64,000 bases of DNA from Phycisphaerales bacterium (GCA_003141275.1 PLLM01000059.1:1-64000); one strand, 5' to 3'. Counted from the first letter of the stretch, positions 18,495 through 29,415 are shown. The notes: a model not told the origin generated them from the letters alone. Numbers and translations: made by a program.

Positions 18495-19658
18495 ATGCAA
18501 ATTAATATAGGGCCGGTGTCCGTTGAGTTTTCCGAATTAGAGCGCCTTTTAGAAGGTTGTGTCCAAAAGTTCTACAAACATAACAATCCTTTTAATGGAG
18601 TTACTGAAGTTAGCATACAAAAGGCACTTACAACAGTTTTATATTACTTACTTAATGATAGGCTAACGGAAGGAGTGGGTAAGGGAGGATGGGGGAAATC
18701 AGAGAAGAATTATGCCTATGATGTATATGGAAAAGAAGCTGCGAACATGGCCGAAGATAGCATTACAACCTCTGCCCTTGCTATCCTGGGTATAGAACAA
18801 TATATAGCTCTTCTTCGCGAGTACGGACAAGAAGGATGCGGGCGGGCACTTGTTGAAGCATGGGAAAGTCGATGGCCAGAAATAGATGTTTACCTTAAAA
18901 ACAGGTGGAATGAGAGGATAGGATGGGGAGGTGTAATTTTTTATGGGGGCCATGAATTAGAACAGGGCATTCGACCTTCTTATCGCCATACAGCTTGGTT
19001 ATTGCGTTTATGGTTAAAATTACCACATCATCTTTATGTTGAAAGGGCTAAAAAAACAGCTAAATACTTTATTGAATCATACCAAAATTATGATTGGGCA
19101 CAAGAAAAGGCTTTCACTTCAATAGTTGCGCATTCAACCCTCACAGAACTTAAACGTTGCGAATGGTTGACTCACATCCTTGATATGGGACAAATAATGT
19201 TCTTGCAGGAATTCTTCGAAAAAGAAATTATTGATAAGTATGATTATCAATTTGATGGATGGGTTTCTGGATCAAATCATGAAATAGGGCGACAATCATA
19301 TACGCTTTCAGCAATGTGTGAAATGCCATATATATTTGAAGATACCAATAGTGATTTGAATCGAAAATTTCAAAAGGCTTGGAATGAAACATTGTTTGGG
19401 AAATGGAAAAGCAAAGATGGTATTGGGATACCAAAACAGCTAGGTGGTCCATCTGATATAAACTTATCCTGTTTAGCCGTAAGTGCGTTAATGAGAAGAA
19501 AAGAACTAAGTAAAAAAGAAAAAATATTTTTGTCGGACACCGGCTCTTATTTAATCAATTTATTTGCAAATAAATCGCAAGAAGCTCTGAAAGGAACATA
19601 TTCGTGGACATTAGGCTATCTCTTACATGATATGTGTCAGTTTATAGGAAGTCGGTGA
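18495..19658 (+). CDS. Hypothetical alpha-helical (possibly alpha/alpha-toroid) protein within the liv operon
   Basis: 387-aa ORF; KGGWGKSEKNYAYD, YRHTAWLLRLWLKL; no confident family. Confidence 0.45.
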   Translation: MQINIGPVSVEFSELERLLEGCVQKFYKHNNPFNGVTEVSIQKALTTVLYYLLNDRLTEGVGKGGWGKSEKNYAYDVYGKEAANMAEDSITTSALAILGIEQYIALLREYGQEGCGRALVEAWESRWPEIDVYLKNRWNERIGWGGVIFYGGHELEQGIRPSYRHTAWLLRLWLKLPHHLYVERAKKTAKYFIESYQNYDWAQEKAFTSIVAHSTLTELKRCEWLTHILDMGQIMFLQEFFEKEIIDKYDYQFDGWVSGSNHEIGRQSYTLSAMCEMPYIFEDTNSDLNRKFQKAWNETLFGKWKSKDGIGIPKQLGGPSDINLSCLAVSALMRRKELSKKEKIFLSDTGSYLINLFANKSQEALKGTYSWTLGYLLHDMCQFIGSR

Positions 19659-19661
19659 TAT

Positions 19662-20531
19662 ATGGAGTATTTTCTTCATATTCTTGTTATAACTGGCATT
19701 TATATCATTCTCACTTTGAGCTTGAATCTTGTCGTGGGATATACGGGATTGGCTTCACTTGGTCATGCCGCGTTTTCCTGTGTCGGGGCATATACATCGG
19801 CTTTATTGGCTTTGAATTATGGGGTATCGCCTTGGATAGGTTTAATTATCGGTGCGTGCGTTGCGGCTGTCTTGGGAATTGTTATAGGAGCACCTTCGCT
19901 TCGGTTAAAGGGTGATTATCTTGCGATTGCGACGTTCGGGCTGGGTGTGATTGTATATTCAGTGGCGAAGAACTGGGTATCGGTAACACGCGGGCCGATG
20001 GGATTGCCGGGGATACCAGGATTTTCATTTTTTGGTATGCAGATTTCAGCAGTGTGGGCATATTTGATTTTGGTGACGGTCTTTGCCATGCTAACGTTTT
20101 TTGTGATACAGCGTATAGTTAATTCGCCGTTCGGAAGGATACTACGGGCGATAAGAGAAGATGAGACGGCTGCGCTTGCGGTCGGCAAAAACGTGAACAA
20201 ATATAAAATTATTGTTTTCGCCATTGGCGCATTTTTCGCAGGGATTGCAGGCAGTTTATATGCCCATTATATAACTTTTATCGACCCTTCAAGTTTCACA
20301 GTAATGGAATCGATAACGATACTCTTAATGGTGGTCTTTGGGGGGATGGGCAGTTTAAGCGGCTCATTTATTGGGGCAGCGGTGCTTGTGATATTGCCTG
20401 AACTGCTTCGCTTTGTCGGTATGCCAAGCTCGATTGCTGCACCGCTTAGACAAATGATATATGGCCTTTTGCTTGTTGTTTTAATGCTCAAACGACCGCA
20501 GGGGATTGTGGGCAAATACAGGTGGACTTAA
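19662..20531 (+). CDS. Branched-chain amino acid-type ABC transporter permease (LivM-like)
   Basis: [22 protein letters not shown]...[20 protein letters not shown]. Confidence 0.95.
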   Translation: MEYFLHILVITGIYIILTLSLNLVVGYTGLASLGHAAFSCVGAYTSALLALNYGVSPWIGLIIGACVAAVLGIVIGAPSLRLKGDYLAIATFGLGVIVYSVAKNWVSVTRGPMGLPGIPGFSFFGMQISAVWAYLILVTVFAMLTFFVIQRIVNSPFGRILRAIREDETAALAVGKNVNKYKIIVFAIGAFFAGIAGSLYAHYITFIDPSSFTVMESITILLMVVFGGMGSLSGSFIGAAVLVILPELLRFVGMPSSIAAPLRQMIYGLLLVVLMLKRPQGIVGKYRWT

Positions 20532-20535
20532 GCCA

Positions 20536-21321
20536 ATGCATGATAGCGAAAACATATTATCGGTAAAAGGATTGAGCAAGGTGTTTGACGGCGTTAAGGC
20601 CGTGGATAATGTCTCCTTCGGGCTTAAGAAAGGAACTGTCAATGCATTGATAGGGCCAAACGGCGCGGGCAAGACGACCATGTTCAATATCATCACAGGT
20701 TTTCTTCAGCCGGATGCGGGAGAGGTTTATCTTGACGGCAGGAAAATCAGTTCAGCAAGTCCTCACAGAATTGCCCGGCTTGGCTTGGTAAGGACTTTTC
20801 AGAACGTTCGCCTGTTCCCTCAAATGTCGGCGATTGAAAACGTTATGCTCGGATTAAAATACAACAGGGGGGAAAGTTTGTATGCGGCCCTGTTAAAGAC
20901 CAAAGCAATGAAAAAGGAAAACGGGGCCAACACTGAACGCGCCTTAAATTACCTGCGGCAAGTCGGCCTTGAACAAAAGAAAGACGAACTGGCGGGTAAT
21001 CTTTCCCACGGACAACGCAAACTGCTTGAAATGGTCAGGGCTTTGGCATTAGAGCCGGAGGTTCTTTTGCTCGATGAACCGGCAGCCGGATTATTTGCCG
21101 AGAATATTACCGAAATGAAGCGGGTAATCCGCGAAATGCGGGATTCAGGCAAGACAATTCTATTCATCGAGCACGATATGAAAACGGTTATGGACATCGC
21201 CGAACATATAATCGTCTTAAATTACGGAAAGAAAATAGCCGAAGGAACGCCGAAGCAAATACAACAGAATGAGGCCGTAATAACGGCATATCTTGGCAGG
21301 AGGAGAAGCATTGCTTCTTGA
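20536..21321 (+). CDS. ABC transporter ATP-binding protein (LivG-like)
   Basis: [33 protein letters not shown] at 20536 preferred over the track start at 20506. Confidence 0.95.
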   Translation: MHDSENILSVKGLSKVFDGVKAVDNVSFGLKKGTVNALIGPNGAGKTTMFNIITGFLQPDAGEVYLDGRKISSASPHRIARLGLVRTFQNVRLFPQMSAIENVMLGLKYNRGESLYAALLKTKAMKKENGANTERALNYLRQVGLEQKKDELAGNLSHGQRKLLEMVRALALEPEVLLLDEPAAGLFAENITEMKRVIREMRDSGKTILFIEHDMKTVMDIAEHIIVLNYGKKIAEGTPKQIQQNEAVITAYLGRRRSIAS

Positions 21322-22039
21322 GGTTAAAAATCTGACAGTTCGCTATGGTGCGGTTGTCGCGCTCAAGGATGTCTCCTTTGGGGTTGACGAAGGGGAGATT
21401 ATAGCATTGATTGGCCCAAACGGCGCAGGTAAATCAACCGCTCTCAAGGCCGTAAGCGGCCTGCTCAAAGCATCGGATGGAACTATAGATGATGGCGAGA
21501 TTTTCTTTGAGGGCAAAAACATAAAGGATTTACGAACCGACCAGCTTGTTACTGAGGGGTTGTCTTTAGTACCGGAGGGCAGACGCGTTTTTTCCACGAT
21601 GACCGTTTTGGAAAACCTTGAAATGGGCGCGTTTACCCGGAATGATAAAGCTGCTGTAAAAAACGATGTGGAAAACGTATTGGCGTTTTTCTCTCCTCTA
21701 AAAGAACGGCTTTACCAAAAGGCCGGTACTCTTTCAACCGGTGAGCAGCAAATGCTTGCCATAGGCAGGGCTTTAATGCTTAAACCGAAACTGCTTTTGG
21801 CTGATGAACCGTCGCTGGGACTTTCGCCAAATTACGTTGAGCTGATTTTCGATAAGTTTACAGAGATCAATAAAAATGGCACCAGTATCTTGCTCGTCGA
21901 GCAAAATGCAGTAGAGGCCCTGCGAATTGCCCACCGCGCTTACGTCTTTGACATCGGCCATATCGTAATGCACGACACCGGTAAAAATCTTGCAGCTAAC
22001 GAAGAAGTGCGACGCACATTTCTTGGCCAGCGAGATTAA
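21293..22039 (+). CDS. ABC transporter ATP-binding protein (LivF-like)
   Basis: [36 protein letters not shown]. Confidence 0.95.
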   Translation: MAGGEALLLEVKNLTVRYGAVVALKDVSFGVDEGEIIALIGPNGAGKSTALKAVSGLLKASDGTIDDGEIFFEGKNIKDLRTDQLVTEGLSLVPEGRRVFSTMTVLENLEMGAFTRNDKAAVKNDVENVLAFFSPLKERLYQKAGTLSTGEQQMLAIGRALMLKPKLLLADEPSLGLSPNYVELIFDKFTEINKNGTSILLVEQNAVEALRIAHRAYVFDIGHIVMHDTGKNLAANEEVRRTFLGQRD

Positions 22040-22169
22040 GAGGTATGTTGATTGGTAGCCTGAAGAATTCATTTGAGTCGAGTAGTTTGTTTCCGTGTGT
22101 TGTTCAAATTTATCAAATTTCCTTGCCCTATTTGTTGGCGAACTGAGGTGCTATCAAGTATCGGGTGAG

Positions 22170-24002
22170 CTAGATAGAAATGCTCTTTTCCTGAACTGTG
22201 TTAAGACCACCTACCGGAACCATCCGAATTGCCAAAATGGCTTTCTTGGCAGGTTTATTGATATGAATCTTTTCGATGCATCGGCGCAGGGCAGTGAGTT
22301 TCTCTTCAGGCAGGCCATTACGAAGGGTAAATTCCAAACAAGCTAAGAACCTCATTCCTTCTGTGACTATCGTATCAATCTCGGCCTGCGACAGCGACAG
22401 CCGCTCCAGTTCTTCCAGCCGGACCTCGATTTGCTGCTTTTTGGTGGTCAGGTCGTTTAGCCGTTTGTCTACATGCTCACGATTGGTTTCTGTAAGATTG
22501 TCCAACAGGTTATTTATTATTTTGGTTATATTTTCCAATTCAGCCTGCGCCCTTTGACGTGCTGAAGTGATGTCTTCTTTTTCTGCTCCCGTCTGTGACT
22601 TAACGGCCTCAGCGAGCTTCTGGCGACCATCTTTTTCAAGATACGGCTTATAAAAGTCCAGCACCATTTCGATGACCTTTGATTCAATCGCCTCTTTTGG
22701 AATGGCATTCATTTGGCAGATGGTTGTTCCTTTGGTTATGTAGCCGCCACAACCATAGTAGTAGTTTTTAATTTTTGTACCATCCAGCCGTTTTTTGCCT
22801 TTCTCGCGGGTTACTCCCTGGTAACGGTTGCCGCACAGGGAACATCTTAAGAGTCCCGAAAGTATGAACCTGCTCCGCTGGCCGTTCCATGTCCTGCCGT
22901 GGTTGTTTTGTTTTTGCTCAATTGACTTTGGATGATTTTCGAGCCGCTGCTTGGCTTGTTCAAATAAACGCCTGTTTATCAAGGCGGGGTGGGCATCTCG
23001 AATGACAATCCAGTCGCTTTGGTCATTGGGAACGAGCCTTGCCCCGTGTACATTTTCGCGGTCTACGGCCCGGCCCTGGCTAATCCTATGGAAGCGTGCA
23101 TCGGTCCGCCGGTTCCAGACCATATCCCCGGCGTATATTGGATTGACCAGTATGGCCCTTATGGTTGTATCGGTCCATTTACCCTTGTAGATGTGTGCCC
23201 ATTGTGGTCCTCTCGCCGTAGGGATACCTTCCTGATTTAGGGTAGCGGCAAGGGATTTGTAACCTTTGCCTTGCTCTGCGTACATCTGGAAAATTTGCCG
23301 GGCTGTCTTTACTCGCTGGTTATCGCTGAATACAAGTTTTGCCTGGTCACGTTTGGATATATTGAGTGATTCACCTTTTGTTAGTGTGCGGATTGCATTA
23401 CCTTTTTCGTCGAAAAGCTGTTTTGTGCCATCGGGCATAAAGCGTAGTATAAATAAAAACTTGCCTTCGGCGTTTTCGTAACGGAGGTCATAGCCGTAGG
23501 GGGGCGTGCCTCCCATCCACCAGCCGCCTTCGACCTTTGAAAGTAGCCCTCTTATCGTTACCTTCGACAGGTCTTTGGATTCCTGCCTTGCCTGCCATTG
23601 TTTGACCGGTCGAAGTAAGTCATCGGTAACATCTCCGTTAAAATTCTCGGAGACGTAAATAACTTCGACTCCGTTGGTCCTTAAGATATGACGATAGTAG
23701 CCTGCCTCATCGTTATCAATTCGACCAAAACGTTTCACATCGTAGACTACTATCTTGTCGAATTGACTGTTTGTCTTCTGGGCATCTGCCATCATCTCTT
23801 GAAAGGCACGCCTGCCAATGGTGGATGTGCCGCTTATGGCATCATCTACATAGAACTTTGAAAGGCGCAGGTCGTGCTCGGCGACGTAGTTTTCAATGGC
23901 CTTCTTCTGGTCGGGGATAGACTGCTCCTGGCGGTCCGTAGAGCGCCTGACGTAGCCGACTGCCCGGTTTGTTGGGCGATGTTCGGTGTTGGCCCTTATC
24001 AT
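22170..24002 (-). CDS. Large serine recombinase
   Basis: VGYVRRSTDRQEQSIPDQKKAIENYV resolvase catalytic N-terminus, zinc-ribbon LRCSLCGNRYQGVTREKG, coiled coil. Confidence 0.93.
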   Translation of the reverse strand: MIRANTEHRPTNRAVGYVRRSTDRQEQSIPDQKKAIENYVAEHDLRLSKFYVDDAISGTSTIGRRAFQEMMADAQKTNSQFDKIVVYDVKRFGRIDNDEAGYYRHILRTNGVEVIYVSENFNGDVTDDLLRPVKQWQARQESKDLSKVTIRGLLSKVEGGWWMGGTPPYGYDLRYENAEGKFLFILRFMPDGTKQLFDEKGNAIRTLTKGESLNISKRDQAKLVFSDNQRVKTARQIFQMYAEQGKGYKSLAATLNQEGIPTARGPQWAHIYKGKWTDTTIRAILVNPIYAGDMVWNRRTDARFHRISQGRAVDRENVHGARLVPNDQSDWIVIRDAHPALINRRLFEQAKQRLENHPKSIEQKQNNHGRTWNGQRSRFILSGLLRCSLCGNRYQGVTREKGKKRLDGTKIKNYYYGCGGYITKGTTICQMNAIPKEAIESKVIEMVLDFYKPYLEKDGRQKLAEAVKSQTGAEKEDITSARQRAQAELENITKIINNLLDNLTETNREHVDKRLNDLTTKKQQIEVRLEELERLSLSQAEIDTIVTEGMRFLACLEFTLRNGLPEEKLTALRRCIEKIHINKPAKKAILAIRMVPVGGLNTVQEKSISI

Positions 24003-24249
24003 AATAAGCCTCCATAAAAGGGTTAATATTACCCCCTATATGGGCTCTATATGCGGGCTTATATCAAGTTGATTAGGCCGATATTGTGCAGATATATCGC
24101 GATTTTTGGGCCAATAATGCGGCTTTTTGAAGGTTGTCGGATTGATGCCAGATTTCGGCTATGAGTGCCAGAAAGTTAGAATTTTGGGCCAAGGTGAGCC
24201 AACTAAACGCCCCTCTCCTCGAACTGTTTGGCGATCAGAGGGGCGTATT

Positions 24250-25869
24250 CTAATAAAGGGGATCGACCCTCCAATTGCATTCCGGTTGGCGGGCCATTTC
24301 TACCGCCATCTCCAAGGCATCAGGGCCATCATCATGAGCGGCCTTTGGAAATTGCCGTAACTGGTCCAAAAGGGTTCTGTGCCTGCGTGAAAACCTCAGC
24401 GTTCCCGTCGAAACCAGCGGCTCAAGCGATTGGATACGCCCCAGCTTGTCGGAGGTATGCTTGATTTCCTTTATGGGAACATAGGCTCCTTTCTGGTCAC
24501 TGATGCGTTTCAGTTCGCTTGCCAGGAAATTTTGAAACTGGTTTGTCTCGATGGCGAACTTCTTAAACTTGCGAATACGGTGATACTCTATAATCGTTTC
24601 GATTGTGTCATTTGGCTTTCGTTTGGAAATGTCTGCATCCAAGACATACAGATGCCCGGTTGGCTTATGTTTTAACAAGGTCACGATGGCGGTAAAGTCA
24701 CGGTTTTTGCCTTCCATCCCCAGGCTTGGATCACAGGCACCATAGATTTTGGCATCTCCACCGAGCTTGGCGAGTAGTTCATCGACGGAGCTATATTCAT
24801 CATCCCAGTACTTGAAACTATTGGCGTTGAAAAAGCATGATTCGGGGTCTATGGGCTCATTTTGTTTTTCACTATCGAAGCTTGCTTGGCCATCACGCAG
24901 TCGAAGCTCCATAAGCTGATAGTAATTTTCCCTCTGCGGCCAAAGGACCTGTGTTCCTTCGAGCATTTTTTCGGTATTGGCCTTGTAAAAAGCCAGCGCT
25001 GCATCTGGGCCGGATTGATTGTTGTACTGGCCCTGATAAACGTAAATATCCTGCCACTGCTGCCAAAGGTTCTCGTTTTGGGCCCAGGATAAGACCGCCT
25101 GGTATTTTCTGGTAATCCAGCCCGGCATAGTTCGACCATCGAGCAGTTTTGCCAATAGCGAGTCGTAGTGTAACAGGGTGCCTACGACAATTACATTGGT
25201 CTGTGCCGTAGTTCCCGCCTTCAGGACCGCCTTTTTAAACCACTGGGCCTTGGTCTCCCGCTGCTCGGCGGATACTACCTCTGTTTCATTCTCAACATCG
25301 TCGAGGATAATAAGAGTTGGCCTGTGCTGTTTATGCTTTCTGCCGCGGATTTTCTGGCCGGCACCTATGGCTATGACCTTTATGCCGTTACGCGTGATGA
25401 TATCGTTTTTACGCCAGCGTTCAGGCCCCGGCTTTATGTCCGGCGGCTCAGCCACCTCGGCAAAATCTTGAATCAGCAGGGGGTTGGACTCCAGCTCATT
25501 CTTTATAGTCGCCAATAAGTCTACCGCCTGATCACCCGTATTGGAGATAAGCACAATATGCTGCTCCAGCCCATAGCAGATGCACCACAGAACATAAGCT
25601 AAGCTGACCAAGGTGCTCTTGGCATGCCCGCGTGGTGCTGCCACTGCGATATGAAGGTTGCGTTTGTCGGTTGCTTGTTCAAGTAGCCCAAAAAGCTCTT
25701 TGTGCATTGCCGATGGCGGCAGATTGAAGTGAGCCGATAAGTATGTTTGTGCAAATAATTGTAGCGAAGACCTACAAACCTGGCGTCGCAGAGTGCCTAT
25801 TTTGTGCCATAATGCATTAGCCGTAGCGACATTTGTCGTTTTATCATTTGCGATCAGCATCTCTATCAC
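24250..25869 (-). CDS. Phage terminase large subunit-like protein
   Basis: Walker A AAPRGHAKSTLVSLAYVLW, LIILDDVENE, RNase H-like GACDPSLGMEGKNRDFTAIV. Confidence 0.85.
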   Translation of the reverse strand: MIEMLIANDKTTNVATANALWHKIGTLRRQVCRSSLQLFAQTYLSAHFNLPPSAMHKELFGLLEQATDKRNLHIAVAAPRGHAKSTLVSLAYVLWCICYGLEQHIVLISNTGDQAVDLLATIKNELESNPLLIQDFAEVAEPPDIKPGPERWRKNDIITRNGIKVIAIGAGQKIRGRKHKQHRPTLIILDDVENETEVVSAEQRETKAQWFKKAVLKAGTTAQTNVIVVGTLLHYDSLLAKLLDGRTMPGWITRKYQAVLSWAQNENLWQQWQDIYVYQGQYNNQSGPDAALAFYKANTEKMLEGTQVLWPQRENYYQLMELRLRDGQASFDSEKQNEPIDPESCFFNANSFKYWDDEYSSVDELLAKLGGDAKIYGACDPSLGMEGKNRDFTAIVTLLKHKPTGHLYVLDADISKRKPNDTIETIIEYHRIRKFKKFAIETNQFQNFLASELKRISDQKGAYVPIKEIKHTSDKLGRIQSLEPLVSTGTLRFSRRHRTLLDQLRQFPKAAHDDGPDALEMAVEMARQPECNWRVDPLY

Positions 25870-26560
25870 CTCCTTTATCGAGTGCTGCAGTAAGCTGTTT
25901 GATTTGGGTGCTCATGGCGAATTGTTTGAGTGTTGTTTTCAGTTCGGTGAATATATGCATGGTCTTCTCGTCCGTTTTATCGCCTTGTTCGATTAGAAGC
26001 TCAAGCCGTGCTACTTCCATCTGCATCTGGTCGAAACTCGGTGGTTCATCTATGTGATGGGTCAAATCGGCCCTGATCTGATGTGCTGCAGTTGGCAGAT
26101 AGCCGAGGTGTTGTAATAGCTCAGTCAGCTCCTTAACTACAGTCCAGGTTCCACGGACTGCCTCGACACGTGCGGCATGGGGGCAATCTTTTTCCCTGGC
26201 GATTCGGCGCAGACGTTGTACTGCCTGATCAGCGTGCTGTACCAGTTGGCCTACCTGCTGTTCGGCTATATCAGGCGTGAAACCAACTGCGTGGGCAGCC
26301 TTAATTTGATCGCGGTCCCTGTGTATTGTTCTAATACTTATCTTCAACACCTCGGCAATCTCACCGACTGAATAACCTTCATTGCCTAGGTATTCCACAC
26401 ATACCTGCCGGGCTTCAGTAGATAAGGAAGATGCTGATATCTTGCCGCTTTGGAGATCCCTTACCAGAGTAATAGGTGAAGGGGTTTCTTCAGCCATTAC
26501 TGGCTCTTGTTTTGTTTTGGTTTTTTTGTTGGTATCCATAAGCCCACCTCCTAATCGCAA
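25844..26560 (-). CDS. HTH protein, terminase small subunit-like
   Basis: EGYSVGEIAEVLKISIRTIHRDRDQI helix-turn-helix; overlaps the terminase large-subunit gene. Confidence 0.55.
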   Translation of the reverse strand: MRLGGGLMDTNKKTKTKQEPVMAEETPSPITLVRDLQSGKISASSLSTEARQVCVEYLGNEGYSVGEIAEVLKISIRTIHRDRDQIKAAHAVGFTPDIAEQQVGQLVQHADQAVQRLRRIAREKDCPHAARVEAVRGTWTVVKELTELLQHLGYLPTAAHQIRADLTHHIDEPPSFDQMQMEVARLELLIEQGDKTDEKTMHIFTELKTTLKQFAMSTQIKQLTAALDKGGDRDADRK

Positions 26561-27819
26561 TAACGCCGAACCAGCTTTAGTGAGATGGTGCTACGGCCTA
26601 CCAGTGCGATATAGCGGCGAACTATACAATCACAGTATCTTGGCTCAATCTCAAGGCCAAAGCATCTTCGGCCCAGTCTGGCAGCAGCGATTAGGGTGGT
26701 TCCACTGCCTAAGAACGGATCAAAGATGATGTCGCCTGCCTTGGATGAGTTACGAATAGCTCGTTCTGCTAATTCAAGGGCCTTCTGAGTAGGATGCCGA
26801 TATGCCGTGGTTCTATCCCGGTGAACTTTCCAGAGGGTGGATTCGTTTCTGGGGCCGTACCATTGGTGTCTTGCGCCAGTCTTCCAGCCATAAAGACAAT
26901 GCTCTATCTGTTCATTGTAGTCGCCGAAACTAGGGCTAAAGCTTTCCTTTGCCCATGTTATGACAGAGGCAATCTTAAAGCCTCTTGTTGTAAGCAAATC
27001 GTGCATCAGGCCGAAATTCTTATGACTGTTCCATATGTAGAATGGTGCTCCGGCCATCATTACATCATCCACGACATCGACCACTTTGGAAAACCAGCAG
27101 GCGTAGCGTTTAGGGGTTAAGTCATCGTTTTGAATCTTAGGGGAGGATGTTCTGTTATTCCTTGGACTTTTCGTGGAAGGGCGGTTACCGGGGTCATAAT
27201 TGACACCATAAGGAGGGTCGGTATGGCATAATCTTGCTTTGCTGTTACCTATTAATTTAGCGATATCAGAAGGATTAGTTACATCGCCACAAAGCAACCT
27301 ATGCTCGCGATGCAAGCCGAGTTCAATTAAATCACCTGGTTTTGTGATTATTGGCAGGTTTTTACCAAGTTCCGCCTCAAGGTCGAAGTTATCATCGCTA
27401 TCGGCATCATCAAGAGTATTAGCGAACAACTGTTCAACTTCGGGCATGTTGAAGCCTGTCGATTCAAGGTCGGCTTCAGGTGATTTAACCAGTTCATCAA
27501 GCAGTTCTGTAAGTTTTTGTTGATCCCACTCACCGCTTATTTTGTTTAAAGCGATATTAAGGGCCTTTTCTTTTTTGAGAGGTAGGTTTACGACACTGAC
27601 CTGAATCTCTTTTAATCCTTGGGCTACCAGTACCTTAAAACGCTGATGACCTCCGACAAGATTGCCGGTTCGTTTGTTCCAGACCAACGGCTCAACGCAG
27701 CCGTATTCTTCCATACTTTTAACAAGCTGCTTGTATTCCCTATCGTCTGGTTTAAGGTCCTTACGGGGATTGTAAAGTGCCGGGTTAATTTTATTGATAG
27801 ATACTTTTTGAATGTTCAT
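26551..27819 (-). CDS. ParB-like N-terminal domain fused to DNA (N4/N6) methyltransferase
   Basis: LYNPRKDLKPDDREYKQLVKSMEEYGCVEPLVWNKRTGNLVGGHQRFKVL; DPPYGVNYDPG; DPFLGSGTTLIAAARLGR. Confidence 0.9.
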   Translation of the reverse strand: MNIQKVSINKINPALYNPRKDLKPDDREYKQLVKSMEEYGCVEPLVWNKRTGNLVGGHQRFKVLVAQGLKEIQVSVVNLPLKKEKALNIALNKISGEWDQQKLTELLDELVKSPEADLESTGFNMPEVEQLFANTLDDADSDDNFDLEAELGKNLPIITKPGDLIELGLHREHRLLCGDVTNPSDIAKLIGNSKARLCHTDPPYGVNYDPGNRPSTKSPRNNRTSSPKIQNDDLTPKRYACWFSKVVDVVDDVMMAGAPFYIWNSHKNFGLMHDLLTTRGFKIASVITWAKESFSPSFGDYNEQIEHCLYGWKTGARHQWYGPRNESTLWKVHRDRTTAYRHPTQKALELAERAIRNSSKAGDIIFDPFLGSGTTLIAAARLGRRCFGLEIEPRYCDCIVRRYIALVGRSTISLKLVRRYCD

Positions 27820-28547
27820 TGTTTTTCCTTTCTGTAGTCATTTTTCGATAGTCTTCGGGCGCAGTATCTGTGCCATTTTTTTAGAGAGGAAGTGCCCAAA
27901 ACAACTAAGTCAAATCTTGCTGTATCAAGCCAAAAAGAGCTTTCGCAGCCAGACCGCTTCCTGTTGTGTCAGGTGTCATCTCACGAACGAATTGTTTTCT
28001 ACTGCGTGCTAATCTGATTTGGCATCCCGCCGCACCAGATTAGTGCTGGCATCCCGCCAGCGGTATGATACGTCTCAGCCCCCTTCACCCAAGGCGTCCC
28101 GCCGTGGGTTAGAGATCCCCTCATTAGGGGCTTCGTTCTGCTCATCGGCTATTATACACTGAGAACTATAAAAAACGTGAAAGAATTAAAAAATTTTCAG
28201 CCAACGCAAAGTTCCGCTGTATATGATTTCTTCCGTCATTAAATTAATTGCGATTGGGAAAGTTCCCTAAGTATTTGATTATTCAGGAAATACGGGGTTT
28301 AAGCGTTGGATAGCTGAAACGTGAAGCGGTGTTCGGCTCTCATTTGTAGAAGTATGATATATGGAACAATAGGAAGCGATTGCAGCTACGGCAGAAGAAC
28401 GATAATATGAGGTTTCAGGAAACCAATTCTTTTATACGAAAGAAATGACTACAGTTTAAGCAACACTTACTACTTTTATGATTAATGGCGTGTCCGAGCT
28501 TCGATTGGATTTAGACTTCCAGTAAACAGGTTGAAAGGAGACATAGA

Positions 28548-28910
28548 ATGCGACGACAAAAACGGCGACCAACGTATTATTCCACAATATGCCTTCATGA
28601 CGGAGCGGTTATAGCAGTCTATCCCGTTCGCAAGCCGATTCCTAAGACCATCAAGCGAGATAAGCTAAGAATTGACGAAGATGGGGTCTGCCACGAGATA
28701 GTGGAGGCAGGTAAAGAATTGTCTGATGTGCACAATGAGGTAAGGATGCGGTTTCAGGATATTATTGCAACTCGTCTCAATACGCGTCGAGCAATCCGCG
28801 AAATTGTGTGTCCTTTGCTTCTCAAGTTACAAAAAGACATTGACGATGTGCGTAACCAACTTGACAATATTCAGCGATTGCTCAAGGGCCAACCAGATGT
28901 GGCACCTTGA
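28548..28910 (+). CDS. Hypothetical protein
   Basis: 120-aa ORF with upstream GAAAGGAGA ribosome-binding site. Confidence 0.45.
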   Translation: MRRQKRRPTYYSTICLHDGAVIAVYPVRKPIPKTIKRDKLRIDEDGVCHEIVEAGKELSDVHNEVRMRFQDIIATRLNTRRAIREIVCPLLLKLQKDIDDVRNQLDNIQRLLKGQPDVAP

Positions 28911-28947
28911 GCCCTTGTGTTTTGTGCAGATGCGATTGATCCGCCCA

Positions 28948-29415
28948 TTAGTCTTCTGGACCAACCCCATTCTGACTCAGACGGTCCTTTAACTGTCGGC
29001 GAACGTCCTTTATAAGTGCTTCGTGTCCTGTCTTTCGTAATTGCTCAAGGTAGCTGATGGCCTCCGTTCCTGGGATCTTGCCGTCCTTTTTCAACCACTC
29101 AAGGGAAGGATTGGGTTTGCCAAAATCCTCGGTTGTGCCGTCAGGCAAAATGTGTCCAACAACTTTTCGTTTGATTTCGCCTTTTTTCGTGATGATTTGC
29201 TCCTCGCTCTTGATAGTGAGATGATCTTGATTATTTGTTGAAGGGGAACCGTGCCATCCAGCCTCGTCTCCTTTCACATTTAAATACGTCTGGACTTCGA
29301 GCCTTCCAGCCATGCTCTTACAAAGGTCGTGAAGGCAATCAACGTGTCTTCGGAATTGACGTTGATGTCGTAGGTCGATGAATGGATTTTCGGACCTGGG
29401 ATATGTACTTGGCAT
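28948..29415 (-). CDS. Hypothetical protein, third gene of the helicase/topoisomerase-like operon
   Basis: 155-aa ORF whose start overlaps the stop of the upstream gene. Confidence 0.6.
   Translation of the reverse strand: MPSTYPRSENPFIDLRHQRQFRRHVDCLHDLCKSMAGRLEVQTYLNVKGDEAGWHGSPSTNNQDHLTIKSEEQIITKKGEIKRKVVGHILPDGTTEDFGKPNPSLEWLKKDGKIPGTEAISYLEQLRKTGHEALIKDVRRQLKDRLSQNGVGPED

Noticed and set aside
22095-22346. 83-aa plus-strand ORF as a radical-SAM precursor peptide
   Set aside because: Mostly antisense to the serine recombinase 3' end and lacks RBS or leader/core features.
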